Shown here one piece after another: positions 8,179 through 16,612 of a stretch of DNA of 64,000 nt. Both the position numbers and the translations under genes were made by a program. A model generated the notes under the pieces. That model was not told the DNA's origin. It saw only the letters and a list, made by a program, of their open reading frames with translations, and searched no databases. Position 1 is the stretch's first letter, and the number at the start of each line of letters is the position of its first letter. The stretch comes from Nitrospirillum viridazoti CBAmc (GTDB taxonomy: Bacteria > Pseudomonadota > Alphaproteobacteria > Azospirillales > Azospirillaceae): positions 1,247,501 through 1,311,500 of the forward strand of contig NZ_CP022110.1 of the NCBI RefSeq assembly GCF_000730165.1. The letters are read 5' to 3'.

Positions 8179-9318
8179 TCAGCGGCGCTGAGCCCGGTGG
8201 TAGGGGATGGGGATGGGCCGGGCCGCATGCTCTTCCTTGCGGCTGGCCGACATCTCGATCTCCATGCGGGCGATCACCTTGCGCAGCTCGTGCAGCGCGT
8301 CGGTCAGGCCCTGCATGCCGCCTTCGGGATTGGCCTTCCAGGCGGTATAGGCCTCGGCGCTGCGTTGCGCGGCCGCGATCATGCGCTGGTCGGCCGGTTC
8401 CGTCGGCGTCTCGGCCGCTTCCAGGCGGGCGGCGTTGCGCTGCTGCTGGCGGTAGGGATATTCCGAACCCACCGGACGGTCGCTGTTGTAGGGGCGGTCC
8501 AGCAACTGGTCCATGCTGTCGGTGTCGACCGGGGCGCGGTTGCCCTGGCGGTCGCCATAGGGGCGCTGGCCCTGGCTGACGGCCGGCGGCTGGCTGCGTT
8601 CCTGGGCGGCATTGGCCACGGCGGCGCCGGTCAGGGTGCGGCGCTCGCCCCGCTGCGGACGATCACCGAACCGGTCGCCCCGGGGCTGCTCCCCTTCGGC
8701 GCGGTCGGCCCGCGGCTCACGCTCCGGACGGCCCTCGCGACCCTCATGGGAACGACCTTCCTGGGAGCGGCCCTCTTGCGAACGGCCCTCATGGGAACGG
8801 CCCTCATGGGAACGAACGGGGCGTTCGCCACGGGGGCCGCGCTCACCTGTGGCGCGCGGAGCGCGCTGCGGCTGCTCGGCGACGGGAGCGGCTGCCACGG
8901 GGGCGGCTTCCACGATGGCGGGGGCCGCCTGGGGGGCTGCCGGCGCCTCCGTCACCACCGGCTGCTCCAGCGGCAGAGCAGGGGCAGGGGCGGCGGGCGT
9001 CTCCGCTTTGGGCGCGCGGGCCGGCTTGGGCGCGGGGGCCGCCTCCACGGCTGGCGCGGGGGCGTCGCCACCTTCACCAGGCTGCGCCGTCTCGGCCTTG
9101 CGCACGATGTAGGAAATGGCGCTGGGCGTGCAGTCGAACTCGCGGGCGATGGCCGACAGCGTGGCGCCGGCGCGATACCGTTCCAGAATGGACGGCCAAG
9201 CCGATTGCGGAATGCGGCCACGCCGCTTGGGGGCGTCGCCGTCGGCTTCCTTCTCCACGCCTTCCTGGTTCTGGATATCGCTAGGCTGCCACAGGGGCTC
9301 TTGGGTCATGTCTGTCAC
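8179..9318 (-). CDS. HTH-domain protein with long disordered Arg/Glu/Gly repeat region
   Basis: A 379-residue protein in three parts. An N-terminal helix-turn-helix (about residues 36-74; SILERYRAGATLSAIAREFD then TPSAISYIVRK) resembles resolvase/MerR-like DNA-binding helices. A long Ala/Pro- then Arg/Gly/Glu-rich disordered middle (about 80-300) includes five 5-residue repeats of the SHEGR/SQEGR type. A C-terminal helix pair ends in HELRKVIARMEIEMSAS. It is likely a DNA- or nucleic-acid-binding regulator; targets are unknown. Start at 9318, or at the ATG three codons later. It is followed by the terminator shared with the 64-aa gene. Confidence 0.75.
   Translation of the reverse strand: MTDMTQEPLWQPSDIQNQEGVEKEADGDAPKRRGRIPQSAWPSILERYRAGATLSAIAREFDCTPSAISYIVRKAETAQPGEGGDAPAPAVEAAPAPKPARAPKAETPAAPAPALPLEQPVVTEAPAAPQAAPAIVEAAPVAAAPVAEQPQRAPRATGERGPRGERPVRSHEGRSHEGRSQEGRSQEGRSHEGREGRPEREPRADRAEGEQPRGDRFGDRPQRGERRTLTGAAVANAAQERSQPPAVSQGQRPYGDRQGNRAPVDTDSMDQLLDRPYNSDRPVGSEYPYRQQQRNAARLEAAETPTEPADQRMIAAAQRSAEAYTAWKANPEGGMQGLTDALHELRKVIARMEIEMSASRKEEHAARPIPIPYHRAQRR
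8741..8815. repeat. five tandem 15-bp repeats inside the HTH gene
   Basis: Five consecutive 15-bp units of the form CCCTCATGGGAACGA (with substitutions in units 2 and 3) encode the SHEGR/SQEGR repeats on the minus strand. In-frame units of this size can expand or contract by slippage without breaking the protein. Confidence 0.8.
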
Positions 9319-9971
9319 ACATCATTCAAAAGGCCGGCAGCCGAACGATGGGGGCTGACCCGGCGGTCACGGACGGGTGTGTGCAAGGCGCGCCGTCGAC
9401 ACGGGCCAAAGCCCGCCGTGGCGGCACTCCTGATGTCGTCGCCGTTTTTACAACGACGGACCACACCTTTTAAAAGCGATATTCAAAACCCCTAAGTATT
9501 CCGACGTCTTTTTAAGCAAAGACCAGGATACCGACGCGGCGCCACACGGATCTACGCCCGAAGGGCGACGACGCAAGGTTTATGAAAATCCAATTGAACT
9601 GAAGTGCCGGGTCGCCGTTGCGAATGTCCGCCAGGGCTGGCCGGTGACACCCAAGTCCTGACCTTTATTTAAAAGAAAATCCTTGGACTGCAAGCGCTGA
9701 TTCCATCGTCATCGCTCTTTTTTAAAAACCTCATTCGCCGACTCGCCCGCAGCCGCCCGGATGGCCGTGCTGACGGCCGTGTCGGCAGGCCCTCGGCCTA
9801 GGCGGAATGGAGGGCGGCTCCCCCGGAAGGCCAGAGTCCCTGGGCATTCTGGTGCCGGGGGCCTATGCATTGCCGCCACCGTCTTCCTTGAAGCCCATCC
9901 TCCCCGCGACTCAGGATCCCTATTCCGGCTTACCTTGCCGTCCGGGGGTGGCGCTGCTATGCCCATAGGCC
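9319..9971. other. 653-bp intergenic region, AT-rich, no supported gene
   Basis: The spacer lies between divergent genes. It is much richer in A/T than its surroundings, with runs such as CTTTTAAAAG, TCTTTTTAAG and CTTTTTTTAAAAACC. Open frames inside are short and lack coding character. It probably holds the promoters of the HTH gene (leftward) and the 96-aa gene (rightward). Confidence 0.6.
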
Positions 9972-10262
9972 ATGGCCAAGCGATCCGCACCCTCCCGTTC
10001 AGCTGCATCCTCCCGTCAAAGCGGCAGCCGTCCCAAGAGTACCCGCCGCACGGCAGGCTCAGCGCGCAAGGTGCCGGCCGCGCCCCCGCCGGTGTCCGTT
10101 CGCATCACGCCCCGGGCCCGCTGGCACATGGCGGCGGCGGCACAGGTGATCGCCGGTGCGGTACTCATCTTGGCCTCGCCCGCGCTGTGGGCGGCCATCG
10201 TCGCCCTTCTGCTGTTCGCGACGGCGGCCGGCACCCTGATCTGGGCCCGCCGCCAGGCTTGA
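9972..10262 (+). CDS. small basic membrane protein
   Basis: A 96-residue protein not matched to a named family. Residues 1-50 are strongly basic and Ser/Arg-rich (SRSAASSRQSGSRPKSTRRT). Residues about 52-90 form two closely spaced hydrophobic helices (MAAAAQVIAGAVLILA and WAAIVALLLFATAAGTL) ending in RRQA. This suggests a small inner-membrane hairpin with a cytoplasmic basic tail. It is convergent with the fructokinase gene. No functional clue comes from context. Confidence 0.6.
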   Translation: MAKRSAPSRSAASSRQSGSRPKSTRRTAGSARKVPAAPPPVSVRITPRARWHMAAAAQVIAGAVLILASPALWAAIVALLLFATAAGTLIWARRQA

Positions 10263-10320
10263 CCACCCTCTCCAGGACGGGCCCCCAAGATGCCCCAGGT
10301 CGGGTCACTCACCGTTAAGG

Positions 10321-11277
10321 TCAGCGCTGGATGGGCCAGAGCCAGGCGGCGCCGCGAACGCCGCTGGAGTCACCGTGCCGCGCCGGGCGGATGGGTGTGG
10401 CGACATCGGGGGAGAAACACCAAGCCGCCAGCCGCCGCGGCAGGCGCTCATAAAGATGGGGCATGTTGGACAGGCCGCCGCCCAGGATGATGACGTCCGG
10501 ATCCAACAAATTGACCACACCGGCCAGCCCGCGCGCCAGCCGGTCGACATGGCGGTCCAGGGCCGCTTGCGCCGGGCCGTCGCCGCTCGCGGCCAGGGCG
10601 GCCACCTCCACCGCCGTCAGGACGCGGCCGGTGGCGCGGGTGTAGTCGTCGGCCAGCCCGGGCCCGGAGATCCAGGTTTCCAGGCAGCCCCGACGGCCGC
10701 AGTAGCAGGCAGGGCCCGGCCGTTCGTCCTCCATCCGAGTCCCCACTCCGGGCTCCTCACCAGGCGCTTCCGACAGCTGCGGCCAGGGCAGGGGACTGTG
10801 GCCCCATTCGCCCGCGGCGGCGTGCCGGCCTGTGATGATGCGTCCGTCCACCACCACGCCCCCGCCACAGCCGGTACCCAGGATGGCGGCGAAGACGGTG
10901 CGGCAGCCGGCACCAGCCCCATCGGCGGCTTCCGACAGGGCCAGGCAGTTGGCGTCGTTTTGCAGCCGCACAGGCCGGCCTATGGCTGCCGTAAGGTCAC
11001 GGTCCAGCGCATGGCCGTTCAGCCAGGTGGAATTGGCGTTCTTCACCAGGCCGGTGAGGGGGGACAGAACGCCGGGTATGCCCACGCCCACGCTGGCGGG
11101 GGCCGGTGCCCCGATCTCGGCATCCAGCCAGGCGACAAGCCCGGCCACCGCGGCCAGGGTGGCGCCGTAATCGTCACGGGGGGCGGAAATGCGGCGGCGG
11201 GCCAACGCCTCTCCCTGGTCACTCAGGGCCAGCCCTTCGATCTTCGTTCCACCCAGGTCGATGCCAATCCGGGCCAT
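10321..11277 (-). CDS. mak: ROK-family fructokinase
   Basis: A 318-residue ROK sugar kinase phosphorylating a free hexose with ATP. It shows the phosphate-binding IGIDLGGTKIEGLAL start, the sugar-binding NDANCLALSEAADGAG segment, the catalytic-site GTGCGGGVVVDG and AGEWGHSPLPW motifs, the ROK zinc signature CYCGRRGCLE, and the C-terminal HGDSSGVRGAAWLWP. Long stretches match E. coli Mak (fructokinase/mannokinase) closely, including KNANSTWLNG, which supports fructose as substrate. It is a single gene with no transporter next to it. Confidence 0.9.
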   Translation of the reverse strand: MARIGIDLGGTKIEGLALSDQGEALARRRISAPRDDYGATLAAVAGLVAWLDAEIGAPAPASVGVGIPGVLSPLTGLVKNANSTWLNGHALDRDLTAAIGRPVRLQNDANCLALSEAADGAGAGCRTVFAAILGTGCGGGVVVDGRIITGRHAAAGEWGHSPLPWPQLSEAPGEEPGVGTRMEDERPGPACYCGRRGCLETWISGPGLADDYTRATGRVLTAVEVAALAASGDGPAQAALDRHVDRLARGLAGVVNLLDPDVIILGGGLSNMPHLYERLPRRLAAWCFSPDVATPIRPARHGDSSGVRGAAWLWPIQR

Positions 11278-11501
11278 GGCGTTTCCTCATTTTCATGGAA
11301 CGGTGATGCCAGGACCCCGCCCTTATGGGCTAGGTCGCGCCCGACTCTTGCTCATGGTGGGCATGCGGGGCTAAAAGTACAAGATGTGGTGGATGCGGGG
11401 GCCTGATCGCGGGCGTTCTCCCTGGCCTTGACCGGCGTGGGGGATGTCTTCATGGGGATGTGCCGCGCCGCCACCACGATGCCGATCGTTCCTATACTGA
11501 T

Positions 11502-12230
11502 ATGGATACCCGCGCCATGACGCGTGCCCGTTTGCTCGCCGCCCCCCTCCTGTCCCTTGCGCTGGCCGCCGCCGTAAGCGCGCCGGCTTTCGCCGCCGAC
11601 AAGACGACCCCGGCCAAGAAGGCCGCGGCATCCAAGAAGGCCGCACCGGAAAAGGCCGCCAAGACACCCCCCAAGGCGGCCAAGGTCTCCGGCCCCTGCT
11701 ATTCCCCGGCGGAGTTTGATGCCGAACAGGCCATCCGCTACCACACCCGCCTGATGGTGATCGGCCTGACCTGCCAGCAGCTGGGCGGGAACTACGAAGG
11801 CCTCTATGTGCGCTACAAGAAGTTCACGCTGGCGCACAGGACGCAGATCATCGCTTGGGAAGACTCGCTGATCGCCCGCTACCGCAAGACGGCCAAGGGC
11901 AACCCCAACCGCGCGCTGGACACCTTGCGCACCCACTTGGCCAACGAGATGTCGCAGCACATCGCGGCTGTTTCCACGGACATCTACTGCGCCCAGCATG
12001 CCGACATGCTGGCCCAGGCTGAACTGATGAGCGACGCCGACGTGGTGAAGACCGTCACCAACGATGCCGTCGTCCGCGTGTCGGAGCTGCCGCGCTGCGA
12101 CCTGCCGCCGCCGGTCATGACCGCCGCCACGGCTGGTGACCGTATCACCGGCCCCACCCCCGCGGTCGCGACTCCCACCGCCGCCGCCATGAAGGACACC
12201 GGCGGTGCCGCCAGTGGCGCGTCCCACTAA
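11502..12230 (+). CDS. secreted hypothetical protein with Lys/Ala-rich N-terminus
   Basis: A 242-residue protein with a clear signal peptide (RARLLAAPLLSLALAAAVSA, then APAFA|AD). A Lys/Ala/Pro-rich stretch (TTPAKKAAASKKAAPEKAAK) is followed by a conserved-looking helical domain (about 75-200) with four Cys residues (GPCYS, LTCQQ, DIYCAQ, PRCDL) that could form two disulphides. It is probably periplasmic. The family is not recognised. Start is uncertain: ATG at 11502 or 11517, neither with a good ribosome binding site. A TATACT at 11493 could be a -10 giving a very short leader. Confidence 0.7.
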   Translation: MDTRAMTRARLLAAPLLSLALAAAVSAPAFAADKTTPAKKAAASKKAAPEKAAKTPPKAAKVSGPCYSPAEFDAEQAIRYHTRLMVIGLTCQQLGGNYEGLYVRYKKFTLAHRTQIIAWEDSLIARYRKTAKGNPNRALDTLRTHLANEMSQHIAAVSTDIYCAQHADMLAQAELMSDADVVKTVTNDAVVRVSELPRCDLPPPVMTAATAGDRITGPTPAVATPTAAAMKDTGGAASGASH

Positions 12231-12250
12231 CGTCAGCGCCACAGGTCATA

Positions 12251-12282
12251 AGGCCCATGCCCGAATGTCCGGGTATGGGCCT
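12251..12282 (+). terminator. hairpin after the secreted protein gene
   Basis: AGGCCCATGCCCG (12251-12263) pairs over 13 bp, with one G-T pair, with CGGGTATGGGCCT (12270-12282) around a 6-nt loop. There is no T run, so terminator activity is likely but not certain. Confidence 0.5.
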
Positions 12283-12437
12283 AAGGTCCAGCCCAGGCGG
12301 GGGATGACAAAGGGCTGGTGACAAAGTAACGCTATGCCCATAAGCGTGGTGGAAATCGTAATGCTGGGGATTGTTTAATCCGCTCCGCAAGTCGGCGCCC
12401 TTCCCGTGAGGTGCGCCTGATGAAAGGAGAATGGGTT

Positions 12438-12752
12438 ATGCCCAATAGAATAGCTCTCCACGAGGCTCTGGATATTATGCCCGCCGGTGGTGAGCCTATT
12501 GAATTTTCGCCCATGCGTAACCAAGCGGCCAACGTCGCGCGCCCGGCCCGCCAAACGGCCTCGGCGCTGCCTGATCCGATGGCATATGTCATTGAAATCG
12601 ACGAGGAAGCGGTGGGGCTGGTGACCGTGCATCCCGAGGGCATGGCGTTCCACGCGGTTCACATGCGCGCCCAAGCCCTCGACGGGCAAGTCTTCGCCGA
12701 CGCGGCGGCGGCCCGCGCTGCGGCAGAATCGGCATTTTACGGTCGTGAGTGA
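12438..12752 (+). CDS. small hypothetical protein
   Basis: A 104-residue soluble protein that I do not recognise. It opens MPNRIALHEALDIM, has a compact alpha/beta-looking middle (AYVIEIDEEAVGLVTVHPEG) and an Ala-rich C-terminal helix ending AAAESAFYGRE. AAAGGAG lies 8 nt before the ATG at 12438, which decides this start over the two upstream ATGs. It stands alone between a hairpin and the ompA-like leader. Confidence 0.65.
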   Translation: MPNRIALHEALDIMPAGGEPIEFSPMRNQAANVARPARQTASALPDPMAYVIEIDEEAVGLVTVHPEGMAFHAVHMRAQALDGQVFADAAAARAAAESAFYGRE

Positions 12753-12947
12753 CATTGGGGCTAACTAAAGCCCTAGAACCGTGCAATATGCGAATGGCGG
12801 ATGGGGGCCCCGCTACTTATGCAAACCGCGCCCCTTGAAAATCCCTGCCTCAGTTTCACCTCATTTCCATCCGATTAACGGCTTGTCCTGACGGGCCGAA
12901 CGGCGTAGCTCACAAGGCTGGGTTGCTCCCCGTTCGGTGTTGAAGGA

Positions 12948-13070
12948 TTGAATTAACTCAGGACGTTGTCTAACCCTGCCGTCTGGCGGGACAATCAAAG
13001 GCGCCACGTCCTGGCGCGAAGGGTAGTCTTAATTCAACCGAGGGTTCCTTTGGGGAGACGTACCCCTCGG
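12948..13070 (+). promoter_or_regulatory. highly structured 5' leader of the OmpA-family gene
   Basis: The spacer before the porin gene folds well by eye. TTGAATTAA (12948-12956) pairs with TTAATTCAA (13029-13037), enclosing a hairpin at 12966-12994 (TTGTC/GACAA with an inner GCC/GGC stem) and another at 13001-13017 (GCGCCA/TGGCGC). Outside this, CCGAGGG (13038-13044) pairs with CCCTCGG (13064-13070), ending just before the AAGGAGGAG ribosome binding site. GGACGT/ACGTCC and ACCCT/AGGGT are possible crossing alternatives. The likely role is mRNA stability or translational control. Confidence 0.55.
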
Positions 13071-13092
13071 TCAGAAGGAGGAGAAACGACGA

Positions 13093-14163
13093 ATGAAACT
13101 CCGTCATTCATTACTGTGCGCGGTGTTCGCGCTCGGTCTGCCGGCCACCGCGCTGGCCCAGACCAACGAGGGCTACTACCTCGGTGCCCAGGCCGGTGTG
13201 AACTGGGCTGACAAGACCGACCTGAAGGGCCCGGTCTACACCGACAAGGCCGACTTCACGACCTCGCCCACCGGCCTGGTCGAGGGTGGCTACAAGTTCG
13301 GCAACGGCGTCCGCGTCGGTGCGGAAATCGGTTACGGTGGCAGCACCGTCGGCGACATCACCGGCGGCGGCCCGGGCCGCGCCGGTGGCGCTGGCGACCT
13401 GACCGCCCTGACCTTCATGGCCGTCACCTACTACGAGTTCAACGTCGACAGCCCGCTGCGTCCCTATGTCGGCGCCGGTATCGGTTTCGGCCGCTACAAG
13501 TTCGACGGCGTGGGCGACCTGTACACGCCGGGCCTGTCGGTGGAGACCTCCACCACCGCCTTCACCTACCAGCTGGCCGCCGGCGTCGCCTACGCGCTGA
13601 GCGACAACCTGGACTTCACGGTCGGCTACCGCTTCATGGGCACGCCGGACACCACCTACGAGCCGTCGAACGCTCCGAAGTTCAAGGCCGGCTACCAGAA
13701 CCACTCGGTCCTGGTTGGTCTGCGCTACACCTTCGGTGCCCCGCCGGCTCCGGCGCCCAAGCCGACCCCGGCCGTGGCTCCGCCGGCTCCCCCGCCGCCG
13801 CCGCCCCCGCCGCCCCCGCCGCCGGCTCCGTCCATTTCGCGGAACTTCACGGTGTTCTTCGACTGGGACAAGACGGACCTGTCGGCTGACGCCAAGACCG
13901 TTCTGGACAACGCTGCCAAGGACGCTGGTACCGGCCACATCACGAAGATCAACGTGACGGGCTATACCGACCGTTCCGGTACGGACGCTTACAACCTGAA
14001 GCTCTCCATGCGCCGCGCCGAGGCCGTGAAGGCTTACCTGACGTCCAAGGGCGTCGGTGCCTCCATCGCCACCGACGGCAAGGGCGAGTCCGATCCGCTG
14101 GTCCCGACCGCGGACGGCGTGCGTGAGCCGTCCAACCGTCGCGCCGTCATCATTTTCCCCTGA
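13093..14163 (+). CDS. OmpA-family outer membrane protein
   Basis: A 356-residue outer membrane protein. It has a signal peptide ending ALA|QTNEG, then an eight-strand-type barrel (about residues 20-220; repeated alternating strands, with the last strand HSVLVGLRYTF). A Pro/Ala linker containing a long proline run (about 222-250) leads to a C-terminal OmpA peptidoglycan-binding domain (NFTVFFDWDKTDLSADAK, VTGYTDRSGTDAYNLKLSMRRA, PSNRRAVIIFP). It links the outer membrane to the cell wall. AAGGAGGAG provides a strong ribosome binding site, and codon use looks highly biased, as for abundant proteins. Confidence 0.92.
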   Translation: MKLRHSLLCAVFALGLPATALAQTNEGYYLGAQAGVNWADKTDLKGPVYTDKADFTTSPTGLVEGGYKFGNGVRVGAEIGYGGSTVGDITGGGPGRAGGAGDLTALTFMAVTYYEFNVDSPLRPYVGAGIGFGRYKFDGVGDLYTPGLSVETSTTAFTYQLAAGVAYALSDNLDFTVGYRFMGTPDTTYEPSNAPKFKAGYQNHSVLVGLRYTFGAPPAPAPKPTPAVAPPAPPPPPPPPPPPPAPSISRNFTVFFDWDKTDLSADAKTVLDNAAKDAGTGHITKINVTGYTDRSGTDAYNLKLSMRRAEAVKAYLTSKGVGASIATDGKGESDPLVPTADGVREPSNRRAVIIFP

Positions 14164-14182
14164 TCCAATCAGGGGACCGGTA

Positions 14183-14214
14183 GCCGGACCTGGGCGAACC
14201 CAGGTCCGGCTTTC
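14183..14214 (+). terminator. terminator of the OmpA-family gene
   Basis: A 12-bp perfect stem (14183-14194 with 14199-14210) closes a CGAA tetraloop and is followed by TTTCC. It lies 20 bp after the stop. Confidence 0.75.
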
Positions 14215-14295
14215 CGGCCAAATGAGGACGACGCCTTGCCGAGCATCCGACCTTTGGCTCCCGCCGGAGGGTCTGGTCCGGACGGTGGAAATAAG

Positions 14296-14336
14296 AAAGG
14301 GGCGCCGCCCAGCCTGGGCGGCGCCCCTTTTCTTTT
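14296..14336. terminator. bidirectional Rho-independent terminator
   Basis: A perfect 16-bp stem (14296-14311 with 14315-14330) has a 3-nt loop, followed by TTCTTTT on the plus strand and TTCTTATT on the minus strand. It can stop both the ompA-like transcript and the leftward regulator transcript. Confidence 0.9.
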
Positions 14337-14430
14337 ATGCCGAAGGTTTCCCGGGCGGCTTGGGGCCATATCAGCGGCATGTTCATGCCGCTGTGGGCGC
14401 GCCCGCGACCGCCGCAGGCTAAGGGACTAA

Positions 14431-15093
14431 TTAACTAAGCGGACCGATGCCGCGCTGGATGGCCCAGACGGCGGCTTGGGTGCGATTCTGCGCGCCGATT
14501 TTGCGCATGACGTTTTTGAAATGCATCTTCACCGTGGACTCGGTGATTTCCAGCCGGCGGGCGATGGATTTGTTGGACTGGCCCGCCAGCAGGCAGCCCA
14601 GGATTTGAATCTCGCGCCGCGACAGGTCGGCGGTGGCCGCCACCAGATCGGCCGGCGTGGGCCCCTGGGGCTGCTGCGCCTGGGCCACCAGGGCGGCGGC
14701 GCGCGGCGGAAACACGGCATCGCCGGCCAGGATCAGTTCCAGCGCGTCGCGCAGGGTGGCGACGCCGGATGATTTGGACAGGTGGCCGTCCATGCCGGCG
14801 AACAGGCTGGCCTTCAGCACCGAATCGCTGGTGTCGGAGGTCAGCACCGCGATGCGGGTCTGGGGGGCGGACGCGCGCAGGCGCCGCAGCTCGCTGGCCA
14901 CGCGCGGCGGGTCTATGCCCCAAGGGTCGACCATGATCAAATCGGGCGCCGCGATGTCTCGCAGCACCTTCATTGCTTCCTCAACCGAAGGGACGGGCGG
15001 TAACAGCTGAAAGCTATCTTCCCCCAGCAATGTACCCAGTGCCGCCCCGAACAACTGATCCTGGTCGATCAGAAGAACGCTGCGGCCTGTCAT
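14431..15093 (-). CDS. LuxR/NarL-family response regulator
   Basis: A 220-residue two-domain regulator. The receiver (about 1-120) has the acidic pocket LLIDQDQ, the phospho-acceptor Asp in LIMVDPWG and the conserved Lys in HLSKSS. The output is a NarL/FixJ-type HTH (about 150-215; LSRREIQILGCLLAGQSNKS and IARRLEITESTVKMHFKNVM). No histidine kinase is adjacent, so the partner is unknown. It is divergent from a second NarL-type regulator across a 538-bp spacer; the two C-terminal halves are similar (both end NRTQ-V/A-A...). Confidence 0.9.
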   Translation of the reverse strand: MTGRSVLLIDQDQLFGAALGTLLGEDSFQLLPPVPSVEEAMKVLRDIAAPDLIMVDPWGIDPPRVASELRRLRASAPQTRIAVLTSDTSDSVLKASLFAGMDGHLSKSSGVATLRDALELILAGDAVFPPRAAALVAQAQQPQGPTPADLVAATADLSRREIQILGCLLAGQSNKSIARRLEITESTVKMHFKNVMRKIGAQNRTQAAVWAIQRGIGPLS

Positions 15094-15631
15094 TGCCTAT
15101 TCCCCCATTGTGATTGCGGTCTCCCCCACCGGAGACTGTTTATTAAAAATTTTACTAACATTGTCGTGGATACTCGTGAAATGTCGACGCTAACCTGTTA
15201 ACGCCCTATTTGCCCCATGGCCAGGTAATAGATCGCCAGTTCTATTGCGACAATCCTATGGGAAAGTGGCCCCGAACGCCATGTTTCTGTTGCGGCATGT
15301 CTGAAAACGGGTCACAGTCTGTCACATCGTGAGGTGGATCGTTTGGCCACCCGGGAAAATCGGAAGCCGCCTAGGGGGTACCACGGCGGAAATGGGGTTC
15401 CTGGGGAAAAAAGGTTAGCCTGCCCCATTTTGGCCGTGATCGAATGGTCATAATGGTGAAGGTGTCGCTAACCAGTCAGGGTCACGCGTTCATCGAAAGT
15501 GTCGGTCCGGCGGCCAAAGGTGCCGGAACCGATGGGCGATCATCAGGGACCTGCCACGCGGGGCCCGATGCGGATGAAGCGTTTTAGATGGCCTGGGCCG
15601 GAAGTGGCCGGACTCGAACGTGGGGTTTCAG
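15094..15631. other. 538-bp spacer between divergent regulators
   Basis: No gene is supported. The left 100 bp are AT-rich (TTTATTAAAAATTTTACTAAC) and probably hold the promoter of the leftward regulator. GTCACAGTCTGTCAC near 15311-15325 is a short GTCAC direct repeat that could be a regulator site. The rest is ordinary high-GC spacer. Confidence 0.5.
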
Positions 15632-16432
15632 ATGATGAGCATGACCGCGCGTTTTCCCGGGACTGTCAGCAGTCTAGCCGAGGATGGTTTGGAAAACGGA
15701 ATTGCCGGTGTGGGCGCTTCGCCCCGCCACCGCACTTTTCTCGTCGTGGATGGCCAGGCCCTGGTGCGCCGCGGCGCCGCCCTGATGCTGACCACCCAGT
15801 TTCCGGGTGCGTCGGCGCTTGAGGCCGGCACCGTGGAGGAAGCGCTGACGCAGGCCATGTCGGCGCCGGGGATTGATCTTGTCCTGCTCGACCTGGACAG
15901 CCTGTCCGGCAGCCGGGTCGAGGCCATCGCGCAGCTGACCTCCGCCCTGGGCTCTGTGCCCGTGGTGGCGGTGTCCGCCGTGCAGGAAGGGGACGAGGTC
16001 ATCGCCTCCATCCGCGCCGGCGCCCGCGCTTATGTGCTGAAGACGGGCCCGACCGAGGTGCTGGAGCGTACGCTGACCCTGATCCTGTCGGGTGAGAATT
16101 ACGTGGCCATGCCGCGCCAGGCGCTCACCGCCGCCTTGGCGGGCGTACGCGGTGCTTCGGGCCCGGCCATGGGCCAGGTCCCGGCCAACCGTGAGGCCGC
16201 TTTGGCGGACCGTCTGACGGAACGCCAGCAGGATATTTTCCGCCTGATCCTGGCCGGCTGCTCCAACAAGGAAATCGCCCGCGAACTCGGCGTGCTGGAA
16301 GGCACGGTCAAGGTTCATGTCCGCGCGGTGATGCAGAAGCTGGGCGCCAAGAACCGCACGCAGGTGGCCGTTGCCGCCGCGCGCAGTGGCTTCGGCAGCA
16401 TGGCCTTCATGGCCGGCACCCTGACCAATTAA
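15632..16432 (+). CDS. LuxR/NarL-family response regulator
   Basis: A 266-residue regulator with a roughly 35-residue N-terminal extension before the receiver (TFLVVDGQALVRRGAALML). The phospho-acceptor Asp is in LVLLDLDSL and the conserved Lys in AYVLKTG. The acidic pair is reduced to a single Asp (VVDGQ), so phosphorylation may be altered. The output domain is NarL-type (LTERQQDIFRLILAGCSNKE, LGVLEGTVKVHVRAVMQKLG). The start is placed at the ATG-ATG pair 15632/15635; a GTG 12 nt earlier is possible. No kinase is adjacent. Confidence 0.88.
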   Translation: MMSMTARFPGTVSSLAEDGLENGIAGVGASPRHRTFLVVDGQALVRRGAALMLTTQFPGASALEAGTVEEALTQAMSAPGIDLVLLDLDSLSGSRVEAIAQLTSALGSVPVVAVSAVQEGDEVIASIRAGARAYVLKTGPTEVLERTLTLILSGENYVAMPRQALTAALAGVRGASGPAMGQVPANREAALADRLTERQQDIFRLILAGCSNKEIARELGVLEGTVKVHVRAVMQKLGAKNRTQVAVAAARSGFGSMAFMAGTLTN

Positions 16433-16474
16433 ATCGGCGACATGTTCCGGCCCCCAGGGGGCCTGTGCACGGTG

Positions 16475-16494
16475 CAGGGGCCTTCGGGCCCCTG
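16475..16494 (+). terminator. UUCG-capped hairpin after regulator gene
   Basis: CAGGGGCC (16475-16482) and GGCCCCTG (16487-16494) form an 8-bp stem closed by a TTCG tetraloop, followed by TTGCCGTTTC. A probable terminator, about 40 bp after the stop. Confidence 0.6.
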
Positions 16495-16612
16495 TTGCCG
16501 TTTCAGGGCTGGTGCTTCACCGTTTGTCTATGCCGTGAATGCGGGAAATGAGCACCGACCGGCATGAGCGTCGGCTCAAGCCGGTACCGGAGCAGGGTGT
16601 CCGAGGGGCCGC

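Noticed and set aside
9709-10008. A 99-codon minus-strand frame before the 96-aa membrane protein gene
   Set aside because: No motif or ribosome binding site, and it overlaps the better-supported plus-strand gene.
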